Source: Variovorax sp. WS11
Lineage (GTDB): Bacteria; Pseudomonadota; Gammaproteobacteria; Burkholderiales; Burkholderiaceae_C
Reading direction: 5' to 3'
Assembly (NCBI RefSeq): GCF_010499245.1
Contig: NZ_JAAGOW010000004.1
Location: 496,001-560,000, forward strand
DNA length: 64,000 nt
The position numbers were made by a program, and so were the translations under genes. Of this stretch, positions 60,175-64,000 are shown one piece after another. The notes under the pieces were generated by a model. It was not told the DNA's origin and searched no databases. It saw only the letters and a program-made list of their open reading frames with translations. Numbering within the stretch: the first letter of the stretch is position 1; every line of letters begins with the position of its first letter.

Positions 60175-61134
60175 ATGCTCAAGGAGCTGTATCGCATGGC
60201 CGTGTTCGCGCAGGTGGTCGAACAGGGCTCCTTCTCGAAGGCGGCGGTGGCGCTGGGCCTCGGCAAATCGGTGGTCAGCGCCCATGTGGCGTGCCTGGAA
60301 GCACGGCTCGGCACGCAGCTCATCAGCCGGAGCACGCGCGCGCTGTCGCTGACCCAGGAAGGAAGCGCGTTCTACGAGAACTGCCGCCAGATGGTGGCCG
60401 CGGGCGAAAGCGCCTTCGCCACCGTGGAGTCGCAACGCGTGGGCGCGAGCGGATCGATTCGGCTCACCTGTTCCTACAACTTCGGCGTCAGCTTCCTGAT
60501 CGCACAGTTGGCAGCATTCAGGAAGATCCACCCGGACGTTTCGTTCGACCTCGTGCTGGAGGATTCCGTGTCCAACATCATCGAGGAGCGCTTTGATCTC
60601 GCGCTACGGGTCGGCCGCCTGGCAGACACGGGGTTGTTTGCCGCGGAGCTGGGACCCTGTCGCATGCTGCTGTGCGCCTCGCCGCAACTGCTGAACACGT
60701 CGCCCAGGGTGGTCGGGCCCGATGATCTGTTGCGCCTGCCCTGGGTCGGCATCACACAGCTTCCGCATCCGGAGAAGCTGCACCTTGAGCATGTGAAGAG
60801 TGCGCAGCGCTTGGTGCTGTCCGTGCATCCAACGGTCAAGACGCATTCTGGGATCGCTGCGCGCGAGTTCATCCGCTGCGGCGCCGGCATCGGGCTGCTA
60901 CCCGACTATGCCGTCGCGGCCGATCTGCGCAATGGCGACCTCGTCCAACTGCTGCCTGCGTGGCAGGAAGCCTATGTACGACCGATCTCGGCGCTCTTTC
61001 CGAGCAGGGACCGGTTGCCCACCCGCGTGCGCTTGCTGATCGACTTCCTTCGGCAAGCCTTCGTTGATCGCATGCCGGCCGATACCAAGCGGCCGGCGCC
61101 CGCGCGACCTCGTCGCAGGCCCCTCGCGTCGTAG
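60175..61134 (+). CDS. LysR-family regulator of the isoprene-type operon
   Basis: 319 aa starting after GGAGG. MLKELYRMAVFAQVVEQGSF, SKAAVALGLGKSVVSAHVAC and RSTRALSLTQEGSAFYENCR form the DNA-binding half; FNRSL-like variations are absent. The effector half includes GSIRLTCSYNFGVSFLIAQL. It is divergent from isoG across the nested-repeat region and is the only regulator next to the operon, so it is the natural candidate for sensing epoxyisoprene or a downstream metabolite. No dependable gene name can be given. Confidence 0.88.
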   Translation: MLKELYRMAVFAQVVEQGSFSKAAVALGLGKSVVSAHVACLEARLGTQLISRSTRALSLTQEGSAFYENCRQMVAAGESAFATVESQRVGASGSIRLTCSYNFGVSFLIAQLAAFRKIHPDVSFDLVLEDSVSNIIEERFDLALRVGRLADTGLFAAELGPCRMLLCASPQLLNTSPRVVGPDDLLRLPWVGITQLPHPEKLHLEHVKSAQRLVLSVHPTVKTHSGIAAREFIRCGAGIGLLPDYAVAADLRNGDLVQLLPAWQEAYVRPISALFPSRDRLPTRVRLLIDFLRQAFVDRMPADTKRPAPARPRRRPLAS

Positions 61135-61174
61135 ACGGTCCTTCATGAGGGAGAGCCGACCCAGCCCGGCCGCG

Positions 61175-61771
61175 TCAGCGGCCATATCGCCCGACCACGC
61201 TCTGTCCGCCGAGCGCATGACCTTGGAGCGCGCCGAGCAAGGCATCGCGCGCCAGACCGGCGGGCAGCGCTCCTGGCGGAAGCTCGGACGCCACCACGGT
61301 CAACGTGTAGTGATGCGGTCGGTCGCCAGCCGGCGGGCACATCCCGCGATAGGCCGCCGCGCCCGAGACGTTCGGCCCCATGGAAAAGTCTGCGCCCGCC
61401 CGGGCTTCGCCCGACGTGAGCTGGCCACGCTCCGCGGCGATGTTGTAGGCCACCCAGTGCGATACGCCGAGGCCGCTGGCGCCGTCCGGGTCCCACAACA
61501 ACACCGCGACCGACTTCGCCTTCGCGGGCAGGTGGGTCCAGGCCACCGGCAAGGACAGGTTCTTGCCTCCACAGTCACCGACGCCCGCGTGCTCGGCCGG
61601 AATGGGGCCGTTCTCGGCAAAAGCGCCGGATGTGACTTCCATGCCTGCTGAAGGCGTATTTCCGGTGGCGGGCGACATGGCGCCACAGCCCCCCATCAGA
61701 CTGACGAAGGCAATCGCGGAGATCGACTGCATGCCAGACAGGAAACGGGCGCTTGGGTGAGGGGTAGACAC
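61175..61771 (-). CDS. YbhB/YbcL-family (PEBP-like) lipoprotein
   Basis: 198 aa from GTG 61771, chosen because AGGAG lies six bases upstream; ATG 61795 and ATG 61732 are alternatives. The signal ends in a lipobox, FVSLMGGCGA. The PEBP core is seen in KNLSLPVAWTHLPAKAKSVA, LLWDPDGASGLGVSHWVAYN and CPPAGDRPHHYTLTVVAS, which gives the D-x-D and HxY ligand-pocket residues. Bacterial members have no firm role. Convergent with the LysR gene and 20 bases downstream of the molybdoenzyme gene, possibly in one transcript. Confidence 0.85.
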   Translation of the reverse strand: MSTPHPSARFLSGMQSISAIAFVSLMGGCGAMSPATGNTPSAGMEVTSGAFAENGPIPAEHAGVGDCGGKNLSLPVAWTHLPAKAKSVAVLLWDPDGASGLGVSHWVAYNIAAERGQLTSGEARAGADFSMGPNVSGAAAYRGMCPPAGDRPHHYTLTVVASELPPGALPAGLARDALLGALQGHALGGQSVVGRYGR

Positions 61772-61791
61772 TTTTTCTCCTGAGGGGAATG

Positions 61792-62529
61792 TCATATGCC
61801 GCTGAACCAGTTGTATCCCTGGTCTTCCCAATAGCCCCCGGGATTCGTGTTGGTCACGAAGATCGCCGCGACGTGCTTCGCGCTCTTGAAGCCGAGCTTG
61901 GTCGGCACACGCAGCCGCAGCGGGAAGCCGTAGGCCGTCGGCAGCGCTTCATTGCCGAAGTCGAGCGCCAGCAGCGTCTGCGGATGCAGCGCGCTGGCCA
62001 TGTCGAGGCTCGAGTAATAGCGGTCGGCACACTTGAAGCCGACGTAACGCGCCGTCGTGTCGGCGCCGATGCGCTGCAGGAAGGTCTTGAGCGGAACGCC
62101 GCGCCAGTCACCGATCGCGCTCCACCCTTCGATGCAGATGTGGCGCGTGATCTGCCCGGCTTTCGGCAGCGTACGCAGGCGCTCGACGGTCCACGCCGTC
62201 TTGTCGGCGACGAGTCCCGAGACTTCGAGCCGCCAGCTCGACACGTCGACTTCGGGCGCGTCGAACTCGGCATAGAACGCGTTGAACGGGAACGGCTTCG
62301 TGACCTGGCTCGCCGCATAGGTCGGCGCGAGGCGGCTGCCGCTGAAGAGCCAGGCCTGCACGCGATCGTTCCAGCGCGACAACGCCCACAGGGCCTTGTC
62401 GACCTGGTCGTCGTCCTGCAGGTTGCAGCCGGACAGCATCGAGAGCGCGCCGACCGAGAGCGACGAACGCAGCAGCAGCCGTCGCTCCACGTTCACGAGC
62501 TGCTTCCTGTGATCGGAGAGCTGGATCAT
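61792..62529 (-). CDS. Molybdopterin-dependent oxidoreductase (sulfite oxidase/MsrP-like)
   Basis: 245 aa from ATG 62529, which overlaps the cytochrome b stop (ATGA). VERRLLLRSSLSVGALSMLS-GC is a twin-arginine-like signal that ends in a lipobox, suggesting a Tat-exported lipoprotein. The molybdenum-binding cysteine is C132 in TRHICIEGWSAIGDWRGVPL. YGFPLRLRVPTKLGFKSAKH and NPGGYWEDQGYNWFSG match the sulfite oxidase/MsrP fold. Together with the membrane cytochrome b it resembles MsrPQ, though the cytochrome is of a different family. The substrate may be an oxidised thioether or a sulfur oxyanion. Confidence 0.86.
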   Translation of the reverse strand: MIQLSDHRKQLVNVERRLLLRSSLSVGALSMLSGCNLQDDDQVDKALWALSRWNDRVQAWLFSGSRLAPTYAASQVTKPFPFNAFYAEFDAPEVDVSSWRLEVSGLVADKTAWTVERLRTLPKAGQITRHICIEGWSAIGDWRGVPLKTFLQRIGADTTARYVGFKCADRYYSSLDMASALHPQTLLALDFGNEALPTAYGFPLRLRVPTKLGFKSAKHVAAIFVTNTNPGGYWEDQGYNWFSGI

Positions 62530-63140
62530 GATGCGGTACGGGGAGAGGCCGGCGGGCGGCCTGTGACCATCGGCAGCAGCGTGCGCGGCACGAGGAGGAC
62601 GAGCAGCAGATGGATCGCGATGAATCCGGCGATGCCGGCCATCGCTGCGAAATGCACCTTGCGCGCGAAGTCGAAGCCGCCGAAGAGGCCGGCCAGCCAT
62701 GCCAGCTGCACAGGCTTCCAGATCGACAGCCCCGATGCGACGACGAGCACGCCGAGCAGCAGAACGACGACATAGGCGAAGCGCTGCACCGTGTTGTAGC
62801 GGCCGACTTCATGCGCAAGCCGGAACGTCAGCGCGCGCCCCGCGTCGCGCAGCAGCTCGCCGGCGCGGATCGGGAAGAACTCGCGGCGGAAGTGGCCGCT
62901 GGCGATGCCGTAGAGCGCATACAGCAGGCCGTTCACGACGAGCAGCCACATCGCCGCTAGGTGCCACGCGATGGCGCCACCCAGCCAACCGCCGAGCGTC
63001 GCCCAGGCGGGAAACCGGAACGGCAGGATCGGCGACGCGTTGTAGATCGCCCAGCCGCTCATCAGCATGCAGCCCATCGCGATCGCATTGATCCAGTGGG
63101 CGGCACGCACGGCCAGCGGGTGAATCATCACGCTCTTCAT
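62526..63140 (-). CDS. Cytochrome b561-type membrane subunit
   Basis: 204 aa from ATG 63140; GTG 63146 overlapping the upstream stop is also possible. Four hydrophobic spans are visible (INAIAMGCMLMSGWAIYNAS, IAWHLAAMWLLVVNGLLYAL, FAYVVVLLLGVLVVASGLSI, GIAGFIAIHLLLVLLVPRTL). Histidines in HPLAVRAAHW, AWHLA, RKVHFAAM and AIHLLL can bind two haems. This is the Ni-hydrogenase/formate dehydrogenase-gamma family. It most likely passes electrons between quinone and the molybdoenzyme encoded next. Confidence 0.88.
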   Translation of the reverse strand: MKSVMIHPLAVRAAHWINAIAMGCMLMSGWAIYNASPILPFRFPAWATLGGWLGGAIAWHLAAMWLLVVNGLLYALYGIASGHFRREFFPIRAGELLRDAGRALTFRLAHEVGRYNTVQRFAYVVVLLLGVLVVASGLSIWKPVQLAWLAGLFGGFDFARKVHFAAMAGIAGFIAIHLLLVLLVPRTLLPMVTGRPPASPRTAS

Positions 63141-63142
63141 CG

Positions 63143-63775
63143 TCACATCGGCGGCGTCACGCCGTCCTTGCCCGCAGAGATAAAGCTTGCCGACAGGCTT
63201 GCATCGGCCGCCTTCTTCGCGAATAGAACAATCTTCGTGCCGACCGCGAGCAGCGAGCGGTCGCCGGGCTCCAGGTTGACGATCGGCACGTCGTCCGGCA
63301 CGACGATCTTCTTCTCGCCGCCCTTGTACTTGAGGGTCAGCGTGCGGCCGTTGGCCGCGACCAGGTCGCCGACCGTGCCATTGGTCATCGTGCTTTTGGG
63401 TCCAAGGTCCCAGGCACGGTGGCCATCGCCGGTGCCCGCCATCGCGGGCGGGAACACATGCACCTCGAGCGCCTTCAGCGAACCGTCGGGCAGCGGCGTT
63501 GCCGCCGTTCCGATGTAGCTGCCGGGCTTGATGTCCGTCACTTTGGCGAGCGTGACCGCGCGAACCTGCGTGTCGTTGTTGATCTTGATCGTCAGGTCTT
63601 CCCCGCGGTTGGTATGGACCTTGATCGCGTCGTTGCTGACCGCGGTAATCGCGCCGCGCACACCGACCGGCGGCGGCGTCTGGGCAAGTGCGGAGCCGCC
63701 GGCGCCGAGCAGGCCGGTGGCCATCAATGTCGGGAGCGCGAGGGTCCGAAGGAGTTTTCCGAGTTTGGTGTTCAT
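63143..63775 (-). CDS. Exported DUF5666-like protein
   Basis: 210 aa with a signal peptide (LLRTLALPTLMATGLLGAGG-SALAQ). The mature part holds two repeated small beta-barrel-like units: VRGAITAVSNDAIKVHTNRG and TVGDLVAANGRTLTLKYKGG, a pattern seen in DUF5666 proteins. It is the first gene of the unit that continues with the cytochrome b and the molybdoenzyme (two-base overlap region), so it may be a metal- or cofactor-related periplasmic partner. No known function. Confidence 0.75.
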   Translation of the reverse strand: MNTKLGKLLRTLALPTLMATGLLGAGGSALAQTPPPVGVRGAITAVSNDAIKVHTNRGEDLTIKINNDTQVRAVTLAKVTDIKPGSYIGTAATPLPDGSLKALEVHVFPPAMAGTGDGHRAWDLGPKSTMTNGTVGDLVAANGRTLTLKYKGGEKKIVVPDDVPIVNLEPGDRSLLAVGTKIVLFAKKAADASLSASFISAGKDGVTPPM

Positions 63776-63903
63776 GGATGTGCCGAGGAGAATGGAGACC
63801 AGGCCACTCTAGGCATCGCCCAGGCTCATGGGCATGACATCCGGATGACAAAAAAGTAATGAAGCGATGCCGCGCCACGCGAGAGAATGGCGACCGAACG
63901 CCC

Positions 63904-64000
63904 ATGAGCATCCTCGTTATCGAAGACGACCCGAAGACGGGCGACTACTTGAAGAAGGGCCTGAAGGAAAGCGGCTACGCCGTCGACCTGGCGCGCACCG
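63904..64000 (+). CDS. OmpR-family response regulator, N-terminal part (heavy-metal type)
   Basis: Only 32 codons are inside the window. MSILVIEDDPKTGDYLKKGL-KESGYAVDLART is the start of a receiver domain of the CusR/CopR/IrlR group, with the acidic pair EDD and the KTGDYLKKGL helix characteristic of heavy-metal regulators. It is divergent from the DUF5666/cytochrome b/molybdoenzyme unit over 128 bases and so is a likely regulator of it. The rest of the gene and probably a sensor kinase gene lie beyond the edge. Confidence 0.85.
   Translation, partial: MSILVIEDDPKTGDYLKKGLKESGYAVDLART

Overview
The window reads as chromosome or megaplasmid of a GC-rich betaproteobacterium, most likely Comamonadaceae (Variovorax/Ramlibacter-like). 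Pointers are the many LysR regulators, the Bug/TctC receptors and TRAP transporter, the repeated family III CoA-transferases, BaeSR-type signalling and a periplasmic aldehyde oxidoreductase. It is almost wholly catabolic. I see no tRNA, rRNA, CRISPR array, transposase or replication origin.

Layout. 1-4740: end of a CoA-transferase, an enoyl-CoA hydratase-like protein, a divergent iron-ADH-fold protein, LysR and PrpF, probably an organic-acid pathway. 4741-5996: debris with a frameshifted filamentous-haemagglutinin remnant and a possible RHS tail. 5997-13837 (minus): operon of GAF protein, FAD monooxygenase, VOC protein, alpha/beta hydrolase, NitT/TauT-type ABC importer and gamma-glutamyltransferase, with a divergent LysR. 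15090-23254: HxlR-type regulator without a normal start, BaeRS-like pair, PaoABC-like aldehyde oxidoreductase and a PLD lipoprotein. 23486-35082: miniature PhaE-like protein with class III PhaC, GNAT, SDR and HSL esterase, then Bug receptor, AraC regulator, acyl-CoA ligase, acetoacetate decarboxylase, carnitine-dehydrogenase-like protein and an oddly ordered CoA-transferase. 35115-45964: TRAP transporter, two COG3618 amidohydrolases (one broken by a 16-bp tandem duplication), iron ADH, hydratase, CoA-transferase, Bug receptor, GcvA-like regulator and a secreted PPC/DUF296 protein. Three transcription units here share a TAGACT-type promoter. 45984-49011: aldo/keto reductase, MFS exporter and a divergent LysR with a clean operator.

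49116-61134 is the most notable block. In transcription order (minus strand) it encodes an IsoG-like CoA-transferase/racemase, an IsoH-like SDR, two glutathione S-transferases (IsoI/IsoJ-like), an aldehyde dehydrogenase, a six-component soluble diiron monooxygenase and a glutathione reductase-like enzyme, with a divergent LysR gene. Gene content and order match the isoprene degradation cluster isoGHIJ-aldH-isoABCDEF. The expected flow is: monooxygenase makes the epoxide, GST opens it with glutathione, the SDR and aldehyde dehydrogenase oxidise the alcohol to the acid, IsoG and IsoJ handle CoA transfer and glutathione removal, and the reductase maintains the thiol pool. The window closes with a YbhB-like lipoprotein, an MsrP-like molybdoenzyme with a membrane cytochrome b, a DUF5666 protein and the start of a divergent OmpR-family response regulator.
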